Below are positions 7,165 through 13,259 of a stretch of DNA of 13,259 nt, piece by piece (positions within the stretch are counted from its first letter, which is position 1; the number at the start of each line of letters is the position of its first letter). The notes under the pieces are model-generated. The model was not told the DNA's origin. It did no database searches and saw only the letters and a program-made list of their open reading frames with translations. The stretch is from Thermodesulfobacteriota bacterium (lineage in GTDB: Bacteria; Desulfobacterota; S145-22), in assembly GCA_024763435.1 (NCBI GenBank), contig JANTFN010000027.1, positions 1 through 13,259 of the forward strand, in the 5' to 3' direction. A program made the translations under genes and the position numbers.

Positions 7165-8229
7165 ATGAATCAAAAAACCTACCCCATCGCGGTCATTGCC
7201 GGTGATGGAACAGGCCCGGAGGTTGTCGCGGAAGGCATCAAAGTCCTTAAAGCCGCCGCAAACCGTTTTGGGTTTTCCCTTGAATTCCACGCGTTCCCTT
7301 TCGGCGGCGAACACTATAAAAAAACCGGAGAGACCCTTCCTGACACAGCTCTGGCAGAACTCAGGAAATTTTCCGCTATTCTCCTTGGCGCCATTGGCCA
7401 CCCCGACGTCGCGCCGGGGGTCCTCGAAACGGGCATCCTCCTGAAGCTCAGATTCGGCCTGGACCAGTACGTCAATCTTAGGCCCATCAAACTCTACGCG
7501 GGCGTCGAGACACCCCTGAAGGATAAAGGCCCTGAAGATATCGACTTTGTCGTTATTCGTGAAAATACCGAAGGGCTTTACGCGGGAGCCGGGGGATTTC
7601 TGAAGAAAGGAACGCCTGATGAGGTCGCTATTCAGGAATCCATCAACACCCATAAGGGCGTGGAACGCTGCATCCGCTACGCCTTTGAGCTGACGCGAAA
7701 ACGGAACAAGGCAAAAAAACTGACGCTCTGCGGTAAAACCAATGTTCTGATCTACGCCTTTGACCTGTGGCAGCGTGTTTTTAATGACGTCGCGAAGGAC
7801 TATCCGGACGTGACAACCGACTACGCCCACGTGGACGCCATTTGCATGTGGATGATAAAAAATCCCGAAACCTTCGATGTTATTGTAACGGACAATTTGT
7901 TTGGAGATATTATTACTGACTTGGGCGCCATGATCCAGGGCGGTATGGGGATTGCCGCTGGCGGCAACATCAATCCTCAGGGGGTTTCCATGTTCGAACC
8001 TATCGGAGGATCCGCGCCGAAATACGCGGGAAAAGGGGTTATCAATCCGCTGGCGGCCATTTCCGCGGCGGCTATGATGCTGGAAACCCTCGGGGAACAG
8101 GAAGCGGCTGATGCCATTGAACAGGCCGTCAAGGCTACTATTAAGCGTCTGAAAAGCCTTTCCGCCGGTAAAATGGGCTGTACGACACAGGAAGCAGGCA
8201 CCATGGTAGCAGAGCTTATTGAGGCATAG
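7165..8229 (+). CDS. Isopropylmalate-dehydrogenase-family oxidative decarboxylase (LeuB-like)
   Basis: A member of the isocitrate/isopropylmalate dehydrogenase family, most likely 3-isopropylmalate dehydrogenase of leucine synthesis. It is 354 residues with a strong AAGGAG site nine bases before ATG. Visible features: N-terminal AGDGTGPEV (12-20); substrate segment Glu88, Leu92, Leu93, Arg96 and NLRP with Arg106, which resembles the isopropylmalate pocket; RENTEGLYAG (132-141); Lys191 in GKTN; metal aspartates Asp224, Asp248 and Asp252; and FEPIGGSAPKYAG (277-289). The Lys286-Tyr287 pair after GSAP differs from the Asp-Ile common in NAD-dependent LeuB and recalls the Lys-Tyr of NADP-dependent isocitrate dehydrogenase. 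No leuA, leuC or leuD is nearby. Homoisocitrate or tartrate-type dehydrogenase activity is possible. It starts 14 bases after the Sua5-type gene. Confidence 0.8.
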   Translation: MNQKTYPIAVIAGDGTGPEVVAEGIKVLKAAANRFGFSLEFHAFPFGGEHYKKTGETLPDTALAELRKFSAILLGAIGHPDVAPGVLETGILLKLRFGLDQYVNLRPIKLYAGVETPLKDKGPEDIDFVVIRENTEGLYAGAGGFLKKGTPDEVAIQESINTHKGVERCIRYAFELTRKRNKAKKLTLCGKTNVLIYAFDLWQRVFNDVAKDYPDVTTDYAHVDAICMWMIKNPETFDVIVTDNLFGDIITDLGAMIQGGMGIAAGGNINPQGVSMFEPIGGSAPKYAGKGVINPLAAISAAAMMLETLGEQEAADAIEQAVKATIKRLKSLSAGKMGCTTQEAGTMVAELIEA

Positions 8230-8309
8230 CGTCTTCCTTGAAAGTTGCTGTGGGCCTGTATGACAAGCTCCTGCCTTTCCCGTAAGGTTCCATTCATAAG
8301 CCGTCAAAT

Positions 8310-9503
8310 ATGCGAAGAAAAATCTTCATAACCCTCTGCCTGGCTATCTTTTCGGCCATGCTGGGAATGGGCATTGTCGCCCCGCTGCTTCCCCTTTACG
8401 CCCAGCATTATGGCGCGGCGGGATTGATGATCGGGCTGGTCTTTGCCTCATTTTCTATTTCAAGGACCCTCTTTCTTCCCCTGATTGGCCGGCTGTCTGA
8501 CAGAAAAGGCCGAAAAATCTTCATTACAGCCGGGCTTTTGCTCTTCACGCTGACCTCCGTGGGGTATATCTGCGCTGTTAATATCCTCATTCTTATCTTT
8601 ACCCGGATCTTTCAGGGCATTGCCGCCGCGATGGTCATCCCCATTGCCCTCGCCTATATGGGCGAAATTACGCCAGGAGGAAAAGAGGGGACCTACATGG
8701 GACTCTTTAATCTTTTCTTTTTTGGCGGCCTTGCGACGGGACCTATCCTCGGCGGTATCGTCAAAGACGCCTTCGGGCTGGAAACCAGTTTTTACATCAT
8801 GGGGGCCTTCAGCCTGATTGGATTTCTCCTCTCCGCCCTGTTTCTCCCGGACCACCGGGAGTCCTCCGGACGGCACACCCTCCGAAAGGGGTATCGGCAT
8901 TTTTTCAAGCCAAGAATCCTGAAAGGTGTTTTTATCTACAGACTCTGTTTTTCCATCGGCATCGGGGTTACATGGGCCTTTCTCCCTATTTTCGGGGACA
9001 ATGTTCTGGCACTTTCAAGTTCGCAAATCGGGCTGCTTATCTCGCTGAATATCCTCGTCGCGACCCTGCTGCAAACGCCTTTCGGAAAACTGGCCGACAA
9101 AATCAACAAAGGGTGGTTTGTTATTCTTGGCGGTATCATGGCGGCAGCCTCTCTCATCCTTATTCCCTTTACCAAAAATTTCAATGAGCTCTTCTTCGTC
9201 AACCTCCTCCTCGGCCTCTCTGGTGGTATTGCCATGCCTGCCCTGACAGCGCTTGTGGTCACGGAGGGCAAGAAAATCGGCGAGATGGGTTCCATGATGA
9301 GCCTGTTTGTCCTGTTTCACAGCTTCGGCATGATTATCGGTCCGCTTCTCGCAGGGATTTCCGCGGAGTTTGTCAGCCTGACGGTTACCTTTGTCACGGG
9401 AGGGATTGTCGGCCTGTTTGGCGTGGCCGGATTTGGGATCGCGCTGAAACCGCCGGGCAAGATAATGAGATTAGAGAAAACCGGAAGCCCGGAAGTTGAA
9501 TGA
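8310..9503 (+). CDS. Major facilitator superfamily transporter (DHA1-type)
   Basis: An inner-membrane secondary transporter of 397 residues with a hydrophobicity pattern fitting 12 transmembrane helices in two halves. The MFS motif A is clear in the loop between helices 2 and 3 (GRLSDRKGRK, 60-69), and a related copy, GKLADKINKG, occurs in the second half. The size and motif resemble TetA/Bcr-like drug-proton antiporters, but the substrate cannot be told. Hydrophilic, basic residues end the protein. The start has no good Shine-Dalgarno site: the nearest AAGG is about 25 bases upstream, so translation may be weak. It is separated from the LeuB-like gene by 80 bases with no convincing promoter, and is followed by a plus-strand intrinsic terminator. 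Confidence 0.9.
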   Translation: MRRKIFITLCLAIFSAMLGMGIVAPLLPLYAQHYGAAGLMIGLVFASFSISRTLFLPLIGRLSDRKGRKIFITAGLLLFTLTSVGYICAVNILILIFTRIFQGIAAAMVIPIALAYMGEITPGGKEGTYMGLFNLFFFGGLATGPILGGIVKDAFGLETSFYIMGAFSLIGFLLSALFLPDHRESSGRHTLRKGYRHFFKPRILKGVFIYRLCFSIGIGVTWAFLPIFGDNVLALSSSQIGLLISLNILVATLLQTPFGKLADKINKGWFVILGGIMAAASLILIPFTKNFNELFFVNLLLGLSGGIAMPALTALVVTEGKKIGEMGSMMSLFVLFHSFGMIIGPLLAGISAEFVSLTVTFVTGGIVGLFGVAGFGIALKPPGKIMRLEKTGSPEVE

Positions 9504-9522
9504 GTTTTTAGAAAAACAGGGC

Positions 9523-9551
9523 AAAAAAAAGGACGGGGAAATTCCCCGCCC
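9523..9551 (-). terminator. Intrinsic terminator of the atp operon
   Basis: Read on the minus strand, a GC-rich hairpin (arms 9551-9542 and 9540-9531, nine pairs with one A-C mismatch and a tiny loop) is followed at once by eight Ts (9530-9523). On the plus strand the hairpin is not followed by Ts, so it works for the minus strand only. It lies about 50 bases beyond the atpE stop. Confidence 0.85.
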
Positions 9552-9574
9552 TACGTTACGATACATCAATGAAT

Positions 9575-9595
9575 AGCCGTTCCAAACGGCTTTTT
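9575..9595 (+). terminator. Intrinsic terminator after the MFS gene
   Basis: A perfect seven-base-pair stem AGCCGTT/AACGGCT with a three-base loop runs into five Ts (9591-9595) and further pyrimidines. On the minus strand no T run follows, so it serves plus-strand transcripts ending after the MFS gene. Confidence 0.8.
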
Positions 9596-9601
9596 CTCTT
9601 A

Positions 9602-9934
9602 TTACAACTTTAAAACAAGCAGCAATTCAACAACCAGTGTGTAAATAACCAGTGATTCAATCAGGGCCAGACCGATAATCATCGGCGTTACCATCTGCCC
9701 GGCTGCGGAAGGATTCCGCGCGATGCCGTCCAGCGCCGACGCGATACCTCTTCCCTGACTGATTGCACCGCCAACTGTCGCGATGGCCATACCGAAACCC
9801 GCCGCGATGGCAATCCACATCTTAACCTCTGTGGGAAGCCCCGCCGCATTTCCCTCCGCCGCCATAGCAACCACGGCAAAGGAAAAAACTGAACCGAAAA
9901 TTACGCCAGCCATTAACCAGAGTTTTTTCAACAT
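9602..9934 (-). CDS. atpE: ATP synthase Fo subunit c with Na+-type ligand residues
   Basis: Subunit c forms the ion-carrying rotor ring of F-type ATP synthase in the inner membrane. The protein is 110 residues, longer than the usual 75-90, because of an N-terminal leader of about 26 residues that looks like a signal peptide (KK, hydrophobic run, AMAAE). The two-helix hairpin follows, with the polar loop ARNP at 72-75. The ion-binding carboxylate is Glu93. Counting back from ARNP and aligning ESxxIY to the Ilyobacter tartaricus c subunit, Gln60 matches its Gln32, Glu93 its Glu65 and Ser94 its Ser66, the side-chain ligands for Na+. Thr67 is replaced by Leu95 and Pro28 by Gly56. Translation is driven by a perfect ten-base Shine-Dalgarno sequence. 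It is last in the operon, 88 bases after atpB. Confidence 0.96.
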   Translation of the reverse strand: MLKKLWLMAGVIFGSVFSFAVVAMAAEGNAAGLPTEVKMWIAIAAGFGMAIATVGGAISQGRGIASALDGIARNPSAAGQMVTPMIIGLALIESLVIYTLVVELLLVLKL

Positions 9935-9940
9935 TTTATC

Positions 9941-9950
9941 TCACCTCCTT
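9941..9950 (-). promoter_or_regulatory. Perfect ten-base Shine-Dalgarno sequence of atpE
   Basis: On the minus strand AAGGAGGTGA lies six bases before the atpE ATG. It is fully complementary to the conserved 3' end of 16S rRNA and preceded by an A-rich stretch. Such strength fits the many c copies needed per ATP synthase. Confidence 0.85.
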
Positions 9951-9964
9951 TCTTTTTTAATAGG

Positions 9965-9990
9965 TTTGCCCGCGTATCTTTCAGGGCAAA
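9965..9990 (-). other. Intercistronic stem-loop between atpB and atpE
   Basis: A perfect seven-base-pair inverted repeat (TTTGCCC/GGGCAAA) with a 12-base loop sits in the 88-base gap between atpB and atpE. It has no T run on the minus strand, so it is not an intrinsic terminator. It could stabilise the atpE part of the message or shape translation initiation, as the atpB-atpE spacer does in Escherichia coli; this role is inference. Confidence 0.5.
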
Positions 9991-10022
9991 AACCGTCTTT
10001 TTATTCCGTTATCGATACTTTT

Positions 10023-10760
10023 TTACGCCGCAACCTCAACGGCCTCATGTGCCCCTTCCTCCTCTTCGCCTTCATGTTCGATGGCGCCGGAAAAATAGGC
10101 CATCGTCAGGAGGACAAAGACAAGCGTCTGGACAACCGAGACAAAGATTCCCAAAAACATAATGGGAAGCGGAACAACGAGGGGGGCCAACATAAAAAAT
10201 ATAGCCAGGACCAGATGATCCCCCATCATATTCCCGAAAAGCCGAAGCGATAATGACATGGGCCGAGCCAGATGTCCGATGATTTCGATGGGTATCATCA
10301 GCGGCGCCAGCCATAAAAAAGGCCCGGTAAAGTGTTTCAGGTATTTAAACCCATGCACCTTGAATCCGTAGAACTGATAGAGAAAAAAGACCGTTAACGC
10401 AAGGGCCAGGGTAGTGTTGTAGTTGCTCGTCGCGGGGGCAAACCCGGGGACCAGACCCGAGAGATTGTTAAACAGGATAAAAATGATCAGCGAGCCCATG
10501 ATATACAAAAAGGACATACCAACCTTTCCCATGTTATCCTCAATCAGTTTCACGCACCCCTCTACGAGCAGTTCCATGAAATTTGCCAGGGTAAATTTTT
10601 TATCTGGAATGACATCATCCCCTTTTTTCTTAATAGAACGAAACCCCAGAAAGAAAAGAATGAGCAAAACGAGGGAAACAAGGACCGCGTTCCCAACCTG
10701 CCCGGGCAGTTTGTTCAGAAAAGGGATGAATTTAAAATACAAAATTCCGCCGTGTTCCAT
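10023..10760 (-). CDS. atpB: ATP synthase Fo subunit a
   Basis: Subunit a is the membrane stator that provides the ion half-channels against the c ring. It is 245 residues with about five to six hydrophobic helices. The essential arginine is Arg173 in SLSLRLFGNMMGDH, the hallmark of the family. Also typical are GLVPGFAPAT (102-111), WLAPLMIPIEIIG (150-162) and the helix after VQTLVF near the C-terminus. The protein ends in an acidic, Glu-rich tail (about 226-243), which I do not recognise as a standard part of the family. An AAGGAG site at 10768-10773 lies seven bases before ATG, just beside the atpI stop. The gene is shorter than E. coli atpB, normal for this lineage. Confidence 0.96.
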   Translation of the reverse strand: MEHGGILYFKFIPFLNKLPGQVGNAVLVSLVLLILFFLGFRSIKKKGDDVIPDKKFTLANFMELLVEGCVKLIEDNMGKVGMSFLYIMGSLIIFILFNNLSGLVPGFAPATSNYNTTLALALTVFFLYQFYGFKVHGFKYLKHFTGPFLWLAPLMIPIEIIGHLARPMSLSLRLFGNMMGDHLVLAIFFMLAPLVVPLPIMFLGIFVSVVQTLVFVLLTMAYFSGAIEHEGEEEEGAHEAVEVAA

Positions 10761-10773
10761 ACGACAACTCCTT

Positions 10774-11208
10774 TTATCGCGTTTTTTCCATCACACCAAT
10801 CAGGCCATCCACAACCACGCCCGCAACCGAAACGGACAGCCCCACCAGAAACCCAATCGGGTTCACCGGTGTGAAATATATCACGAAGGCGACTATAGCC
10901 AAAAGCAAAAAAAATTTCAAGCCAAATTTTACAAAAAACAGCTTCGAGGGCTTATTTTTCCCCATAAACGCCTGTTGAACCAGGCGGGTGAGCCAGTAGA
11001 AATTGATAATAACGATAAGGCCACCGAGAAAAACACCCATCACGATGGGAAGCTTTCTGAAAATTCCCCATGCCGCCGCGACAAGGACACCCCAGAAAAC
11101 AAGACCTATGACCTGTATCCGTTTCAGACGCGCGGCCTGCTGTTTCATGAGCACCGCTGTTTCTTCGGGACTCAGAGGTTCAGGGGTTTCTGTCTTTTCT
11201 TCCATCAT
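10774..11208 (-). CDS. atpI: ATP synthase accessory subunit I (AtpI)
   Basis: A small membrane protein of 144 residues encoded just before atpB, where AtpI usually lies. It has a charged N-terminal stretch of about 30 residues and four hydrophobic segments at about 31-50, 54-72, 91-112 and 116-134, ending in a short charged tail. In other bacteria AtpI helps assemble the c ring, and with AtpZ it has been linked to Mg2+/Ca2+ transport; neither activity can be read from this sequence. Two consecutive ATG codons (11208 and 11205) compete; the second has better spacing from GGGAG. The gene overlaps atpZ by about 29 bases in another frame, implying coupled translation, and its stop lies 13 bases before atpB. 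Confidence 0.8.
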   Translation of the reverse strand: MMEEKTETPEPLSPEETAVLMKQQAARLKRIQVIGLVFWGVLVAAAWGIFRKLPIVMGVFLGGLIVIINFYWLTRLVQQAFMGKNKPSKLFFVKFGLKFFLLLAIVAFVIYFTPVNPIGFLVGLSVSVAGVVVDGLIGVMEKTR

Positions 11209-11443
11209 GCTCCCGGTTCTCTTCCTCTCTTATCAGGTCTTTGGCAAGCTTGAACAGACTCTTGAATCCCGCGATAAACCCGAAAAGGGTAAAGGCAATC
11301 GTCAGCCACGGCCCCGTGTGTAAAAATTTGTCGAGATAGGCCCCCATAATAACCCCGATGGCCACGCAAAGCCCCATCTCCAGGCCGATGGTTCCATACT
11401 TTGAAACAAGTGCGACCCATTTTTTTGCCTTTGGCCTTTTCAT
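11180..11443 (-). CDS. atpZ: AtpZ-type ATP synthase accessory membrane protein
   Basis: An 87-residue protein with a basic N-terminus, two transmembrane helices (about 16-37 and 45-63) and a charged C-terminal tail. The pattern Gly-x-x-Leu-Asp-Lys followed by the GPWLTI segment (44-49) and GFIAGF (55-60) is that of the AtpZ/AtpI family (putative F1Fo-ATPase subunit), found at the head of many atp operons. It probably acts with AtpI in assembly or ion supply for Fo. It starts 23 bases after the hemL stop and overlaps the atpI start. An out-of-frame ATG lies seven bases upstream, and the Shine-Dalgarno site is weak (GGAAG), so translation may depend on read-through from hemL. Confidence 0.8.
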   Translation of the reverse strand: MKRPKAKKWVALVSKYGTIGLEMGLCVAIGVIMGAYLDKFLHTGPWLTIAFTLFGFIAGFKSLFKLAKDLIREEENREHDGRKDRNP

Positions 11444-11466
11444 CTTCCATCCGACAAGCCGGACCG

Positions 11467-12753
11467 TCAGCGCAATTTACGGGCAACTTTCGCGACCCGC
11501 TCAATTGTTTTATCGAGATCCTCCCGGGTATGCGCAACAGACACAAATCCGGTTTCAAATTGGGAAGGCGCGATGTAAACACCATTTTCGAGGAGTCCCG
11601 TAAAATACCTTGAGAACAATTCGGTATCGCACGTTTTAGCGCTTTTGTAGTCCACAACCGGTTGATCAGTAAAAAAGTTACAGGCCATGGAGCCTACCCG
11701 GTGGGATTGAACAGAAATCCCCGCCGCGGAAAAGGCCTCGCGAATCCCGCCGGCAAGATAGGCGCCCTTTTCTTCGAGCGCATCATAAACACCCTCTTCC
11801 CTGAGAAGCCGCAGGGTTGTCAGACCCGCTGTCACGGCAAGGGGGTTTCCGGAGAGGGTCCCCGCCTGATAAACCGGCCCCAGCGGGGCAATCGATTCCA
11901 TAATTTCTTTTTTCCCGCCAAAGGCGCCGACGGGGAGTCCGCCGCCGATAATCTTTCCGAGGCAGGTCAGGTCGGGGTCAATACCATACAGGCCCTGCGC
12001 CCCGGACAGGCCCACGCGGAACCCCGTAATGACCTCGTCAAAAATCAGCAGGGCCCCGCCTTTTTTCGTCAGAGTCCGCAGGCCTTCGAGGAATCCCTCA
12101 ACCGGTGGAATCATCCCCATATTCCCGGCAATGGGCTCCACGATAACCGCCGCAATCTGATTGGGATACGTCTCAAACAACGCGGCCACGGAAGCGAGGT
12201 CATTATAGGTGGCAATCAGGGTTTCCCTTGCCAGCCCTTCGGGAACACCCGCGCTGTCCGGCGTTCCAAAGGTCATGCCGCCGGAACCGGCCTTGACAAG
12301 CAGGCTGTCCACATGGCCGTGGTAACATCCCTCAAATTTAATGATCTTAGAACGGGCGGTATGCCCCCTTGCCAGACGCAAAGCGCTCATGGTCGCTTCT
12401 GTCCCGGAGCTGACCATCCGCACCCAGTCCATCGAAGGAACATTGGAGATAATTTCCTCTGCCATTTCTACTTCAAGCGGGGTTGGCGCGCCATAGCTCG
12501 TTCCATTTTTTGCGGCCGCGCAAACGGCTTCAACAACCTTTGGGTGAGCATGGCCGAGAATCATCGGCCCCCAGGAAGCCACATAATCGATATAAGTGTT
12601 TCCATCCACATCGGTAATTGACGCGCCCTTTGCCTTGCTGATAAACGGGGGATTGCCGCCTACCGACAAATAGGCGCGCACCGGGCTGTTGACACCCGCC
12701 GGAATCATTTCTTTTGAACGTTTCATTAAAGCAATAGATTTATCCTGTTTCAT
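11467..12753 (-). CDS. hemL: Glutamate-1-semialdehyde 2,1-aminomutase
   Basis: A PLP enzyme that converts glutamate-1-semialdehyde to 5-aminolevulinate, the first committed tetrapyrrole precursor in the C5 pathway. It is 428 residues, the normal length. Visible features: N-terminal MIPAGVNSPVRAY (16-28), SSGTEATMSALRLARG (115-130), YHGHVDS (144-150), VEPIAGNMG (205-213), IFDEVITGFRV (237-247) and the PLP lysine Lys267 in LGKIIGGGLPVGAFGG, followed by GTLSGNPLA (298-306). A strong AAGGAG site precedes the ATG. It lies 58 bases after a siroheme decarboxylase gene, giving a heme-synthesis pair, and 23 bases before atpZ with no visible terminator, so it may share a transcript with the atp genes. 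Confidence 0.96.
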   Translation of the reverse strand: MKQDKSIALMKRSKEMIPAGVNSPVRAYLSVGGNPPFISKAKGASITDVDGNTYIDYVASWGPMILGHAHPKVVEAVCAAAKNGTSYGAPTPLEVEMAEEIISNVPSMDWVRMVSSGTEATMSALRLARGHTARSKIIKFEGCYHGHVDSLLVKAGSGGMTFGTPDSAGVPEGLARETLIATYNDLASVAALFETYPNQIAAVIVEPIAGNMGMIPPVEGFLEGLRTLTKKGGALLIFDEVITGFRVGLSGAQGLYGIDPDLTCLGKIIGGGLPVGAFGGKKEIMESIAPLGPVYQAGTLSGNPLAVTAGLTTLRLLREEGVYDALEEKGAYLAGGIREAFSAAGISVQSHRVGSMACNFFTDQPVVDYKSAKTCDTELFSRYFTGLLENGVYIAPSQFETGFVSVAHTREDLDKTIERVAKVARKLR

Positions 12754-12811
12754 GGCTTCTCCTTTGTCCGACCGCCTTCCAAAAATTCATAAAACGGCGC
12801 GATGTTTCATG

Positions 12812-13258
12812 CTATTCAAAAATTTTCAGGCTTTCTTTCTTGAATTCCCTTGTGCTGAATAAAAGGCGGTAATCCGTAATCCCCGTTTGCCGCGACAACT
12901 TTTCCGCGAGGACTTCGCAGTTTTTCTCTGTTTTTCCATGAATCATGGTATAGAGATTGTACGGCCAGTTTTTCACGGGGTCACGATGGTAGCAATGCGT
13001 CACCCTTGGGTCCGCCGCCATCATTTTACCTATTCTGTCCACCTCTTGTTCCGGAACCCGCCACACGCCCATGGCATTTGCCTTCATACCCGCGCGGCGG
13101 TGATACAAAATGGCCCCGATTCGGCGAACAATTCCCCGGGCCAAAAGATCCTCCGCGATTCGCAAAACCTCCGTTTCTGAAAGCTGCACCTTTTTGGCAA
13201 TCTCCGCGAAGGGATGTTCCGTCAGGGGAAAATCACCCTGGATCTCTTTTAATACAAC
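12812..13258 (-). CDS. Siroheme decarboxylase subunit, AhbB-like (5' partial)
   Basis: An Lrp/AsnC-like protein of the AhbA/AhbB/NirDLGH family. AhbA and AhbB together decarboxylate siroheme to 12,18-didecarboxysiroheme in the alternative heme route of sulfate reducers and archaea. 148 residues are visible and the frame is open to the window edge. A GTG at 13187-13189 is internal, since conserved sequence (IQGDFPLTEHPFAEIA) lies before it. The rest shows the winged-helix segment ending GIVRRIGA, the GVWRVPEQEVDRIG segment, and THCYHRD...WPYNLYTMIHG, then LLFSTREFKK. The CY-R and WPYNL-MIHG pattern favours AhbB over AhbA, but that split is from memory. hemL lies next, supporting a tetrapyrrole role. 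A plain Lrp-type regulator is less likely. Confidence 0.8.
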   Translation of the reverse strand, partial: VVLKEIQGDFPLTEHPFAEIAKKVQLSETEVLRIAEDLLARGIVRRIGAILYHRRAGMKANAMGVWRVPEQEVDRIGKMMAADPRVTHCYHRDPVKNWPYNLYTMIHGKTEKNCEVLAEKLSRQTGITDYRLLFSTREFKKESLKIFE

Positions 13259-13259
13259 C

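Noticed and set aside
8230..8309. Possible promoter (TTGAAA, 15-base spacer, TATGAC) ahead of the MFS gene
   Set aside because: The spacer is short and the -10 match poor; many such matches occur by chance, so it is not listed as a feature.
13187..13189. GTG as the start of the AhbB-like gene
   Set aside because: Conserved family sequence (IQGDFPL...FAEIA) continues upstream in the same frame to the window edge, so this GTG encodes an internal valine.

Overview
The window is a gene-dense bacterial chromosomal segment of moderate GC. I read 15 protein genes, 9 on the plus strand (to about 9503) and 6 on the minus strand (from about 9602), meeting at a convergent terminator region. I see no tRNA, rRNA, CRISPR array, insertion sequence or prophage. 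The gene content suggests a strict anaerobe of the Desulfobacterota (former Deltaproteobacteria: sulfate reducers or syntrophs). The clues are a siroheme-decarboxylase (Ahb) gene beside hemL, an Fo-only ATP synthase cluster (atpZ-atpI-atpB-atpE) without F1 genes, and a small LUD-family protein with a four-cysteine motif. The taxonomic placement is inference.

Region 1 (3-3016): a membrane PAS histidine kinase (5' end outside the window), a receiver-only response regulator that overlaps it, and a LUD-domain protein one base downstream. The tight packing suggests one transcript. Region 2 (3115-7150): purH, purD and purE of de novo purine synthesis, followed by a TsaC/Sua5-family gene that overlaps purE. 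This last gene has no ATG, GTG or TTG start in frame and probably starts at a near-cognate codon. Region 3 (7165-9503): an isopropylmalate-dehydrogenase-family enzyme and a 12-helix MFS transporter, ending in an intrinsic terminator.

Region 4 (minus strand, transcribed from 13259 towards 9602): a siroheme decarboxylase subunit (5' end outside the window), hemL, atpZ, atpI, atpB and atpE, ending in a strong intrinsic terminator. hemL makes 5-aminolevulinate, the tetrapyrrole precursor, and the Ahb protein acts in the siroheme-to-heme route. The atp genes encode the a and c subunits of the membrane rotor/stator plus two small accessory membrane proteins; the b, b', delta and F1 genes must lie elsewhere. 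The c subunit carries the Gln/Glu/Ser ligand set of sodium-binding c rings, so the enzyme may be Na+-coupled.

Most of the window is ordinary housekeeping. The points most worth a second look are the missing canonical start of the Sua5-type gene, the Na+-type c-subunit ligands, the expression signals ahead of atpE (perfect ten-base Shine-Dalgarno plus an intercistronic stem-loop), the mixed substrate/cofactor signature of the LeuB-like enzyme, and the two-component/LUD cassette. I found no clear evidence of a wholly new multi-gene system.
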